From Elmis aenea (Eukaryota > Arthropoda > Insecta > Coleoptera > Elmidae): a stretch of DNA of 64,000 nucleotides. A program made the position numbers and the translations under genes. Shown here one piece after another: positions 24,181 to 34,494 of this stretch. Every line of letters begins with the position of its first letter. Within the stretch, counting starts at the first letter, position 1. Location of the stretch: NCBI GenBank assembly GCA_947652605.1, contig OX393577.1, forward strand, positions 3,720,868 to 3,784,867, written 5' to 3'. The notes under the pieces were generated by a model that worked only from the letters and a program-made list of their open reading frames with translations, had not been told where the DNA came from and did no database searches.

Positions 24181-27100
24181 CAAAATTTTTAATTTTTTGA
24201 ATAACTTTGTAAATTAAATTTCAAAATAGTTGAGACAAACGGCATTATACTAAGAAAAATAAACTCTATAACATACTAAAATTTGAACAAAATCGTAAGA
24301 GCCGTTTTCGAGAAAAATAAATTTTCAAAATTTTTAATTTTTTGAATAACTTTGTAAATTAAATTTCAAAATAGTTGAGACAAACGGCATTATACTAAGA
24401 AAAATAAACTCTATAACATACTAAAATTTGAACAAAATCGTAAGAGCCGTTTTCGAGAAAAATAAATTTTCAAAATTTTTAATTTTTTGAATAACTTTGT
24501 AAATTAAATTTCAAAATTGTTGAGACAAACGGCATTATACTAAGAAAAATAAACTCTATAACATACTAAAATTTGAACAAAATCGTAAGAGCCGTTTTCG
24601 AGAAAAATAAATTTTCAAAATTTTTAATTTTTTGAATAACTTTGTAAATTAAATTTCAAAATAGTTGAGACAAACGGCATTATACTAAGAAAAATAAACT
24701 CTATAACATACTAAAATTTGAACAAAATCGTAAGAGCCGTTTTCGAGAAAAATAAATTTTCAAAATTTTTAATTTTTTGAATAACTTTGTAAATTAAATT
24801 TCAAAATAGTTGAGACAAACGGCATTATACTAAGAAAAATAAACTCTATAACATACTAAAATTTGAACAAAATCGTAAGAGCCGTTTTCGAGAAAAATTT
24901 TCAAAATTTTTAATTTTTTGAATAACTTTGTAAATTAAATTTCAAAATAGTTGAGACAAACGGCATTATACTAAGAAAAATAAACTCCATAACATACTAA
25001 AATTTGAACAAATTCGTAAGAGCCGTTTTCGAGAAAAATAAATTTTCAAAATTTTTAATTTTTTGAATAACTTTGTAAATTAAATTTCAAAATAGTTGAG
25101 ACAAACGGCATTATACTAAGAAAAATAAACTCTATAACATACTAAAATTTGAACAGAATCGTAAAAGCCGTTTTCGAGAAAAATAAATTTTCAAAATTTT
25201 TAATTTTTTGAATAACTTTGTAAATTAACTTTCAAAATAGTTGAGACAAACGGCATTATACTAAGAAAAATAAACTCCATAACATACTAAAATTTAAACA
25301 AAATCGTGAGAGCCGTTTTCGAGAAAAATTTTCAAAATTTTTAATTTTTTGAATAACTGTAAATTAAATTTCAAAATAGTTGAGACAAACGGCATTATAC
25401 TAAGAAAAATAAACTCTATAACATACTAAAATTTGAACAAAATCGTAAGAGCCGTTTTCGAGAAAAATTAATTTTCAAAATTTTTAATTTTTTGATTAAC
25501 TTTGTAAATTAAATTTCAAAATAGTTGAGACAAACGGCATTATACTAAGAAAAATAAACTCTATAACATACTAAAATTTGAACAAAATCGTTAAAGCCGT
25601 TTTCGAGAAAAATAAATTTTCAAAATTTTTAATTTTTTGAATAACTTTGTAAATTAAATTTCAAAATAGTTGAGACAAACGGCATTATACTAAGAAAAAT
25701 AAACTCTATAACATACTAAAATTTGAACAAAATCGTAAGAGCCGTTTTCGAGAAAAATAAATTTTCAAAATTTTTAATTTTTTGAATAACTTTGTAAATT
25801 AAATTTCAAAATAGTTGAGACAAACGGCATTATACTAAGAAAAATAAACTCCATAACATACTAAAATTTGAACAAAATCGTAAGAGCCGTTTTCGAGAAA
25901 AATAAATTTTCAAAATTTTTTATTTTTTGAATAACTTTGTAAATTAAATTTCAAAATAGTTGAGACAAACGGCATTATACTAAGAAAAATAAACTCTATA
26001 ACATACTAAAATTTGAACAAAATCGTAAAAGCCGTTTTCGAGAAAAATAAATTTTCAAAATTTTTAATTTTTTGAATAACTTTGTAAATTAAATTTCAAA
26101 ATAGTTGAGACAAACGGCATTATACTAAGAAAAATAAACTCTATAACATACTAAAATTTGAACAAAATCGTAAGAGCCGTTTTCGAGAAAAATAAATTTT
26201 CAAAATTTTTAATTTTTTGAATAACTTTGTAAATTAAATTTCAAAATAGTTGAGACAAACGGCATTATACTAAGAAAAATAAACTCTATAACATACTAAA
26301 ATTTGAACAAAATCGTAAGAGCCGTTTTCGAGAAAAATAAATTTTCAAAATTTTTAATTTTTTGAATAACTTTGTAAATTAAATTTCAAAATAGTTGAGA
26401 CAAACGGCATTATACTAAGAAAAATAAACTCTATAACATACTAAAATTTGAACAAAATCGTTAAAGCCGTTTTCGAGAAAAATAAATTTTCAAAATTTTT
26501 AATTTTTTGAATAACTTTGTAAATTAAATTTCAAAATAGTTGAGACAAACGGCATTATACTAAGAAAAATAAACTCTATAACATACTAGAATTTGAACAA
26601 AATCGTAAGAGCCGTTTTCGAGAAAAATAAATTTTCAAAATTTTTAATTTTTTGAATAACTTTGTAAATTAAATTTCAAAATAGTTGAGACAAACGGCAT
26701 TATACTAAGAAAAATAAACTCTATAACATACTAAAATTTGAACAAAATCGTAAGAGCCGTTTTCGAGAAAAATTTTCAAAATTTTTAATTTTTTGAATAA
26801 CTTTGTAAATTAAATTTCAAAATAGTTGAGACAAACGGCATTATACTAAGAAAAATAAACTCTATAACATACTAAAATTTGAACAAAATCGTAAGAGCCG
26901 TTTTCGAAAAAAATAAATTTTCAAAATTTTTAATTTTTTGAATTACTTTGTAAATTAAATTTCAAAATAGTTGAGACAAACGGCATTATACTAAGAAAAA
27001 TAAACTCTATAACATACTAAAATTTGAACAAAATCGTAAGAGCCGTTTTCGAGAAAAATAAATTTTCAAAATTTTTAATTTTTTGAATAACTTTGTAAAT

Positions 27101-27339
27101 TAAATTTCAAAATAGTTGAGACAAACGGCATTATACTAAGAAAAATAAACTCTATAACATACTAAAATTTGAACAAAATCGTAAGAGCCGTTTTCGAGAA
27201 AAATAAATTTTCAAAATTTTTAATTTTTTGAATAACTTTGTAAATTAAATTTCAAAATAGTTGAGACAAACGGCATTATACTAAGAAAAATAAACTCTAT
27301 AACATACTAAAATTTGAACAAAATCGTAAGAGCCGTTTT

Positions 27340-27836
27340 CGAGAAAAATAAATTTTCAAAATTTTTAATTTTTTGAATAACTTTGTAAATTAAATTTCAA
27401 AATAGTTGAGACAAACGGCATACTAAGAAAAATAAACTCTATAACATACTAAAATTTGAACAAAATCGTAAGAGCCGTTTTCGAGAAAAATAAATTTTCA
27501 AAATTTTTAATTTTTTGAATAACTTTGTAAATTAAATTTCAAAATGGTTGAGACAAACGGCATTATACTAAGAAAAATAAACTCTATAACATACTAAGTT
27601 TGAACAAAATCGTAAGAGCCGTTTTCGAGAAAAATAAATTTTTAAAATTTTTAATTTTTTGAATAACTTTGTAAATTAAATTTCAAATTAGTTGAGACAA
27701 ACGGCATTATACTAAGAAAAATAAACTCTATAACATACTAAAATTTGAACAAAATCGTAAGAGCCGTTTTCGAGAAAAATAAATTTTCAAAATTTTTAAT
27801 TTTTTGAATAACTTTGTAAATCGTAAGAGCCGTTTT
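27340..27836. repeat. Pre-cassette module, cassette 1
   Basis: Fixed series of variant monomers: CGGCATACTAAG (3 bp loss, 142 bp), then AAAATGGTTGAG with ACTAAGTTTG (1 bp loss, 144 bp), then TTTTTAAAATTTTT with CAAATTAGTTG (145 bp), then the 66 bp truncated monomer. Exactly 3,434 bp later the same series precedes cassette 3. Confidence 0.92.
27771..27836. repeat. Truncated 66 bp monomer, cassette 1
   Basis: Monomer positions 1-51 are joined to 131-145 (TTTGTAAAT joined to CGTAAGAG), a 79 bp deletion with AAAT at both ends of the lost piece. This suggests a short-homology deletion that happened once and was then amplified. Confidence 0.95.
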
Positions 27837-27925
27837 CGAGAAAAATTTTCAAAATTTTTAATTTTTTGAATAACTGTAAATTAAATTTCAAAATAGTTGA
27901 GACAAACGGCATTATACTAAGAAAA

Positions 27926-28213
27926 AAAGGCTATATACTCTTTGCACTTTTTTCGACAGAAAAATCGATTTTCTTAAAACTATAGCAAATGGCTTCAAAC
28001 TTCTTATACACATTAGTTATGAGCGAATTAAGGATTATTAGCCCCTAAATACGATTTTTAATTTTTCGTGAAAAATGGGAAAAGTACAAAGGCTATAGTC
28101 TTTGCACTTTTTTCGACAAAAAAATCGATTTTCTTAAAACTACAGCAAATGGCTTCAAAGTTCTTATACACGTTAGTTATGAGCAAATTAAGGATTATTA
28201 GCCCCTAAATACG
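27926..28213. repeat. Second-satellite cassette 1 (class I)
   Basis: About 288 bp unlike the main monomer, made of one full 162 bp unit (27,926-28,087) and a partial second unit ending in CCCCTAAATACG. The units start AAAGGCTATATACTCTTTGC and AAAGGCTATAGTCTTTGC, and otherwise differ by about six substitutions (for example GCGAATTAAGG against GCAAATTAAGG). The host monomer is left at position 96 (CTAAGAAAAA) and re-entered at 22 (ATTTTTAATTTTTTGAAAAAC). No terminal inverted repeat, target duplication or useful reading frame is visible. The first cassette in the window; none lies in the 27.9 kb before it. Confidence 0.95.
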
Positions 28214-28909
28214 ATTTTTAATTTTTTGAAAAACTTTGTAAATTAAATTTCAAAATAGTTGAGACAAACGGCATTATACTAAGAAAAATAAACTCTATAA
28301 CATACTAAAATTTGAACAAAATCGTAAGAGCCGTTTTCGAGAAAAATAAATTTTCAAAATTTTTAATTTTTTGAATAACTTTGTAAATTAAATTTCAAAA
28401 TAGTTGAGACAAACGGCATTATACTAAGAAAAATAAACTCTATAACATACTAAAATTTGAACAAAATCGTAAGAGCCGTTTTCGAGAAAAATTTTCAAAA
28501 TATTTAATTTTTTGAATAACTTTGTAAATTAAATTTCAAAATAGTTGAGACAAACGGCATTATACTAAGAAAAATAAACTCTATAACATACTAAAATTTG
28601 AACAAAATCGTAAGAGCCGTTTTCGAGAAAAATTTTCAAAATTTTAAATTTTTTGAATAACTTTGTAAATTAAATTTCAAAATAGTTAAGACAAACGGCA
28701 ATATACTAAGAAAAATAAACTCTATAACATACTAAAATTTGAACAAAATCGTAAGAGCCGTTTTCGAGAAAAATAAATTTTCAAATTTTTTAATTTTTTG
28801 AATAACTTTGTAAATTAAATTTCAAAATAGTTGAGACAAACGGCATTATACTAAGAAAAATAAACTCTATAACATACTAAAATTTGAACAAAATCGTAAG
28901 AGCCGTTTT
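28214..28909. repeat. Post-cassette module, cassette 1
   Basis: Fixed series after the cassette: a 124 bp monomer remainder with GAAAAACTTTG, a 145 bp canonical copy, a 141 bp copy with AAAATATTT, a 141 bp copy with AAAATTTTAAATTTTTT, GTTAAGACAAAC and CGGCAATATAC, and a 145 bp copy with CAAATTTTTTAATTTTTTG. The same series follows cassettes 2, 3 and 4 (29,788-30,483; 31,648-32,343; 33,222-33,917). Confidence 0.9.
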
Positions 28910-29344
28910 CGAGAAAAATAAATTTTCAAAATTTTTAATTTTTTGAATAACTTTGTAAATTAAATTTCAAAATAGTTGAGACAAACGGCATTATACTAAG
29001 AAAAATAAACTCTATAACATACTAAAATTTGAACAAAATCGTAAGAGCCGTTTTCGAGAAAAATAAATTTTCAAAATTTTTAATTTTTTGAATAACTTTG
29101 TAAATTAAATTTCAAAATAGTTGAGACAAACGGCATTATACTAAGAAAAATAAACTCTATAACATACTAAAATTTGAACAAAATCGTAAGAGCCGTTTTC
29201 GAGAAAAATAAATTTTCAAAATTTTTAATTTTTTGAATAACTTTGTAAATTAAATTTCAAATTAGTTGAGACAAACGGCATTATACTAAGAAAAATAAAC
29301 TCTATAACATACTAAAATTTGAACAAAATCGTAAGAGCCGTTTT

Positions 29345-29410
29345 CGAGAAAAATAAATTTTCAAAATTTTTAATTTTTTGAATAACTTTGTAAATCGTAA
29401 GAGCCGTTTT
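29345..29410. repeat. Truncated 66 bp monomer, cassette 2
   Basis: Same 79 bp deletion junction at 29,395/29,396. The monomer before it has CAAATTAG but lacks the TTTTTAAAA and ACTAAGTTTG partners, so this pre-cassette module is incomplete. Confidence 0.94.
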
Positions 29411-29499
29411 CGAGAAAAATTTTCAAAATTTTTAATTTTTTGAATAACTGTAAATTAAATTTCAAAATAGTTGAGACAAACGGCATTATACTAAGAAAA

Positions 29500-29787
29500 A
29501 AAGGCTATATACTCTTTGCACTTTTTTCGACAGAAAAATCGATTTTCTTAAAACTATAGCAAATGGCTTCAAACTTCTTATACACATTAGTTATGAGCGA
29601 ATTAAGGATTATTAGCCCCTAAATACGATTTTTAATTTTTCGTGAAAAATGGGAAAAGTACAAAGGCTATAGTCTTTGCACTTTTTTCGACAAAAAAATC
29701 GATTTTCTTAAAACTACAGCAAATGGCTTCAAAGTTCTTATACACGTTAGTTATGAGCAAATTAAGGATTATTAGCCCCTAAATACG
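29500..29787. repeat. Second-satellite cassette 2 (class I)
   Basis: Same structure and junctions as cassette 1, 1,574 bp downstream. The next monomer carries ACATACCAAAATT (29,880), a marker shared only with the copy after cassette 4. Confidence 0.95.
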
Positions 29788-30773
29788 ATTTTTAATTTTT
29801 TGAAAAACTTTGTAAATTAAATTTCAAAATAGTTGAGACAAACGGCATTATACTAAGAAAAATAAACTCTATAACATACCAAAATTTGAACAAAATCGTA
29901 AGAGCCGTTTTCGAGAAAAATAAATTTTCAAAATTTTTAATTTTTTGAATAACTTTGTAAATTAAATTTCAAAATAGTTGAGACAAACGGCATTATACTA
30001 AGAAAAATAAACTCTATAACATACTAAAATTTGAACAAAATCGTAAGAGCCGTTTTCGAGAAAAATTTTCAAAATATTTAATTTTTTGAATAACTTTGTA
30101 AATTAAATTTCAAAATAGTTGAGACAAACGGCATTATACTAAGAAAAATAAACTCTATAACATACTAAAATTTGAACAAAATCGTAAGAGCCGTTTTCGA
30201 GAAAAATTTTCAAAATTTTAAATTTTTTGAATAACTTTGTAAATTAAATTTCAAAATAGTTAAGACAAACGGCAATATACTAAGAAAAATAAACTCTATA
30301 ACATACTAAAATTTGAACAAAATCGTAAGAGCCGTTTTCGAGAAAAATAAATTTTCAAATTTTTTAATTTTTTGAATAACTTTGTAAATTAAATTTCAAA
30401 ATAGTTGAGACAAACGGCATTATACTAAGAAAAATAAACTCTATAACATACTAAAATTTGAACAAAATCGTAAGAGCCGTTTTCGAGAAAAATAAATTTT
30501 CAAAATTTTTAATTTTTTGAATAACTTTGTAAATTAAATTTCAAAATAGTTGAGACAAACGGCATTATACTAAGAAAAATAAACTCTATAACATACTAAA
30601 ATTTGAACAAAATCGTAAGAGCCGTTTTCGAGAAAAATAAATTTTCAAAATTTTTAATTTTTTGAATAACTTTGTAAATTAAATTTCAAAATAGTTGAGA
30701 CAAACGGCATTATACTAAGAAAAATAAACTCTATAACATACTAAAATTTGAACAAAATCGTAAGAGCCGTTTT

Positions 30774-31270
30774 CGAGAAAAATAAATTTTCAAAATTTTT
30801 AATTTTTTGAATAACTTTGTAAATTAAATTTCAAAATAGTTGAGACAAACGGCATACTAAGAAAAATAAACTCTATAACATACTAAAATTTGAACAAAAT
30901 CGTAAGAGCCGTTTTCGAGAAAAATAAATTTTCAAAATTTTTAATTTTTTGAATAACTTTGTAAATTAAATTTCAAAATGGTTGAGACAAACGGCATTAT
31001 ACTAAGAAAAATAAACTCTATAACATACTAAGTTTGAACAAAATCGTAAGAGCCGTTTTCGAGAAAAATAAATTTTTAAAATTTTTAATTTTTTGAATAA
31101 CTTTGTAAATTAAATTTCAAATTAGTTGAGACAAACGGCATTATACTAAGAAAAATAAACTCTATAACATACTAAAATTTGAACAAAATCGTAAGAGCCG
31201 TTTTCGAGAAAAATAAATTTTCAAAATTTTTAATTTTTTGAATAACTTTGTAAATCGTAAGAGCCGTTTT
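30774..31270. repeat. Pre-cassette module, cassette 3
   Basis: Complete series: CGGCATACTAAG (30,853), AATGGTTGAG, ACTAAGTTTG, TTTTTAAAA, CAAATTAG, then a truncated monomer at 31,205-31,270. Confidence 0.92.
31205..31270. repeat. Truncated 66 bp monomer, cassette 3
   Basis: 79 bp deletion junction at 31,255/31,256, followed by an 89 bp stub of a 139 bp type monomer and the cassette. Confidence 0.94.
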
Positions 31271-31359
31271 CGAGAAAAATTTTCAAAATTTTTAATTTTT
31301 TGAATAACTGTAAATTAAATTTCAAAATAGTTGAGACAAACGGCATTATACTAAGAAAA

Positions 31360-31647
31360 AAAGGCTATATACTCTTTGCACTTTTTTCGACAGAAAAATC
31401 GATTTTCTTAAAACTATAGCAAATGGCTTCAAACTTCTTATACACATTAGTTATGAGCGAATTAAGGATTATTAGCCCCTAAATACGATTTTTAATTTTT
31501 CGTGAAAAATGGGAAAAGTACAAAGGCTATAGTCTTTGCACTTTTTTCGACAAAAAAATCGATTTTCTTAAAACTACAGCAAATGGCTTCAAAGTTCTTA
31601 TACACGTTAGTTATGAGCAAATTAAGGATTATTAGCCCCTAAATACG
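31360..31647. repeat. Second-satellite cassette 3 (class I)
   Basis: Starts the second 3,434 bp unit. It lies 1,860 bp after cassette 2, a spacing longer than cassette 1 to 2 by the 142 and 144 bp monomers of the full pre-cassette module. Confidence 0.95.
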
Positions 31648-32778
31648 ATTTTTAATTTTTTGAAAAACTTTGTAAATTAAATTTCAAAATAGTTGAGACA
31701 AACGGCATTATACTAAGAAAAATAAACTCTATAACATACTAAAATTTGAACAAAATCGTAAGAGCCGTTTTCGAGAAAAATAAATTTTCAAAATTTTTAA
31801 TTTTTTGAATAACTTTGTAAATTAAATTTCAAAATAGTTGAGACAAACGGCATTATACTAAGAAAAATAAACTCTATAACATACTAAAATTTGAACAAAA
31901 TCGTAAGAGCCGTTTTCGAGAAAAATTTTCAAAATATTTAATTTTTTGAATAACTTTGTAAATTAAATTTCAAAATAGTTGAGACAAACGGCATTATACT
32001 AAGAAAAATAAACTCTATAACATACTAAAATTTGAACAAAATCGTAAGAGCCGTTTTCGAGAAAAATTTTCAAAATTTTAAATTTTTTGAATAACTTTGT
32101 AAATTAAATTTCAAAATAGTTAAGACAAACGGCAATATACTAAGAAAAATAAACTCTATAACATACTAAAATTTGAACAAAATCGTAAGAGCCGTTTTCG
32201 AGAAAAATAAATTTTCAAATTTTTTAATTTTTTGAATAACTTTGTAAATTAAATTTCAAAATAGTTGAGACAAACGGCATTATACTAAGAAAAATAAACT
32301 CTATAACATACTAAAATTTGAACAAAATCGTAAGAGCCGTTTTCGAGAAAAATAAATTTTCAAAATTTTTAATTTTTTGAATAACTTTGTAAATTAAATT
32401 TCAAAATAGTTGAGACAAACGGCATTATACTAAGAAAAATAAACTCTATAACATACTAAAATTTGAACAAAATCGTAAGAGCCGTTTTCGAGAAAAATAA
32501 ATTTTCAAAATTTTTAATTTTTTGAATAACTTTGTAAATTAAATTTCAAAATAGTTGAGACAAACGGCATTATACTAAGAAAAATAAACTCTATAACATA
32601 CTAAAATTTGAACAAAATCGTAAGAGCCGTTTTCGAGAAAAATAAATTTTCAAAATTTTTAATTTTTTGAATAACTTTGTAAATTAAATTTCAAATTAGT
32701 TGAGACAAACGGCATTATACTAAGAAAAATAAACTCTATAACATACTAAAATTTGAACAAAATCGTAAGAGCCGTTTT

Positions 32779-32844
32779 CGAGAAAAATAAATTTTCAAAA
32801 TTTTTAATTTTTTGAATAACTTTGTAAATCGTAAGAGCCGTTTT
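32779..32844. repeat. Truncated 66 bp monomer, cassette 4
   Basis: 79 bp deletion junction at 32,829/32,830. As at cassette 2, it follows a CAAATTAG monomer without the rest of the pre-cassette series. Confidence 0.94.
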
Positions 32845-32933
32845 CGAGAAAAATTTTCAAAATTTTTAATTTTTTGAATAACTGTAAATTAAATTTCAAA
32901 ATAGTTGAGACAAACGGCATTATACTAAGAAAA

Positions 32934-33221
32934 AAAGGCTATATACTCTTTGCACTTTTTTCGACAGAAAAATCGATTTTCTTAAAACTATAGCAAATGG
33001 CTTCAAACTTCTTATACACATTAGTTATGAGCGAATTAAGGATTATTAGCCCCTAAATACGATTTTTAATTTTTCGTGAAAAATGGGAAAAGTACAAAGG
33101 CTATAGTCTTTGCACTTTTTTCGACAAAAAAATCGATTTTCTTAAAACTACAGCAAATGGCTTCAAAGTTCTTATACACGTTAGTTATGAGCAAATTAAG
33201 GATTATTAGCCCCTAAATACG
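32934..33221. repeat. Second-satellite cassette 4 (class I)
   Basis: Same junctions as the other cassettes. The next cassette is 6,039 bp away, the first long gap in the cassette-bearing part. Confidence 0.95.
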
Positions 33222-34494
33222 ATTTTTAATTTTTTGAAAAACTTTGTAAATTAAATTTCAAAATAGTTGAGACAAACGGCATTATACTAAGAAAAATAAA
33301 CTCTATAACATACCAAAATTTGAACAAAATCGTAAGAGCCGTTTTCGAGAAAAATAAATTTTCAAAATTTTTAATTTTTTGAATAACTTTGTAAATTAAA
33401 TTTCAAAATAGTTGAGACAAACGGCATTATACTAAGAAAAATAAACTCTATAACATACTAAAATTTGAACAAAATCGTAAGAGCCGTTTTCGAGAAAAAT
33501 TTTCAAAATATTTAATTTTTTGAATAACTTTGTAAATTAAATTTCAAAATAGTTGAGACAAACGGCATTATACTAAGAAAAATAAACTCTATAACATACT
33601 AAAATTTGAACAAAATCGTAAGAGCCGTTTTCGAGAAAAATTTTCAAAATTTTAAATTTTTTGAATAACTTTGTAAATTAAATTTCAAAATAGTTAAGAC
33701 AAACGGCAATATACTAAGAAAAATAAACTCTATAACATACTAAAATTTGAACAAAATCGTAAGAGCCGTTTTCGAGAAAAATAAATTTTCAAATTTTTTA
33801 ATTTTTTGAATAACTTTGTAAATTAAATTTCAAAATAGTTGAGACAAACGGCATTATACTAAGAAAAATAAACTCTATAACATACTAAAATTTGAACAAA
33901 ATCGTAAGAGCCGTTTTCGAGAAAAATAAATTTTCAAAATTTTTAATTTTTTGAATAACTTTGTAAATTAAATTTCAAAATAGTTGAGACAAACGGCATT
34001 ATACTAAGAAAAATAAACTCTATAACATACTAAAATTTGAACAAAATCGTAAGAGCCGTTTTCGAGAAAAATAAATTTTCAAAATTTTTAATTTTTTGAA
34101 TAACTTTGTAAATTAAATTTCAAAATAGTTGAGACAAACGGCATTATACTAAGAAAAATAAACTCTATAACATACTAAAATTTGAACAAAATCGTAAGAG
34201 CCGTTTTCGAGAAAAATAAATTTTCAAAATTTTTAATTTTTTGAATAACTTTGTAAATTAAATTTCAAAATAGTTGAGACAAACGGCATTATACTAAGAA
34301 AAATAAACTCTATAACATACTAAAATTTGAACAAAATCGTAAGAGCCGTTTTCGAGAAAAATAAATTTTCAAAATTTTTAATTTTTTGAATAACTTTGTA
34401 AATTAAATTTCAAAATAGTTGAGACAAACGGCATACTAAGAAAAATAAACTCTATAACATACTAAAATTTGAACAAAATCGTAAGAGCCGTTTT

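Larger units (their letters stand above)
18056..27339. repeat. Irregular satellite block before the first cassette
   Basis: Continuous 145 and 141 bp monomers with more private changes than the flanking blocks, and no simple tandem period across it. Recurrent variants are AAACAGCAT (18,645, 21,089, 22,813), CGTACAAGCC (20,857, 21,431, 23,155), CGTTAAAGCC (18,988, 25,588, 26,459; the last two 870 bp apart, six monomers), AACTGTAAATT (2 bp loss), ACTAAGTTTG (1 bp loss) and CGTGAGAGCC. The 2 bp loss and the ACTAAGTTTG change later become fixed parts of the cassette units, so this block may hold their precursors. No gene or foreign insertion is seen. Confidence 0.8.
27926..31359. repeat. 3,434 bp higher-order unit, copy 1 (1,574 + 1,860 bp)
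   Basis: Two cassette-led subunits. The first (27,926-29,499) is cassette 288 + 124 bp remainder + seven monomers (145,141,141,145,145,145,145) + 66 + 89 = 1,574 bp. The second (29,500-31,359) has two more monomers (142 and 144 bp) and totals 1,860 bp. ACATACCAAAATT at 29,880 is in the second subunit only and recurs at 33,314, exactly 3,434 bp later, proving that the pair was duplicated as a whole. Confidence 0.92.
31360..34494. repeat. 3,434 bp higher-order unit, copy 2 (incomplete)
   Basis: Cassettes 3 and 4 are 1,574 bp apart, as are 1 and 2, and ACATACCAAAATT recurs at 33,314. After cassette 4 one additional 145 bp monomer precedes CGGCATACTAAG (34,432). The unit then leaves the pattern: no AATGGTTGAG with ACTAAGTTTG follows, and no cassette lies at the expected 34,794. 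Confidence 0.88.

Noticed and set aside
27929..27950. TATA-like sequences (GGCTATATACTC; CTCTATAACATAC) as promoters
   Set aside because: Such strings are expected by chance in 79% AT DNA and recur in every unit. Nothing transcribed is recognisable downstream.
27996..28055. A 19-codon open frame starting ATGGCTTCAAAC in each cassette unit, conserved in both units
   Set aside because: It is too short, has no ribosome-binding or splice context, and lies in a non-coding repeat. Conservation is explained by recent amplification.
27926..28213. Cassette as a transposable element
   Set aside because: No terminal inverted repeats, target duplications, poly-A tail or coding capacity; the inside is a tandem 162 bp repeat. 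The fixed site is explained by one insertion and later amplification.
28211..28226. ACGATTTTTAATTTTTCGT in cassette unit 1 as a functional hairpin or terminator
   Set aside because: The stem is only ACGA with TCGT around an 11-base A/T loop, and the second unit loses it at the junction.
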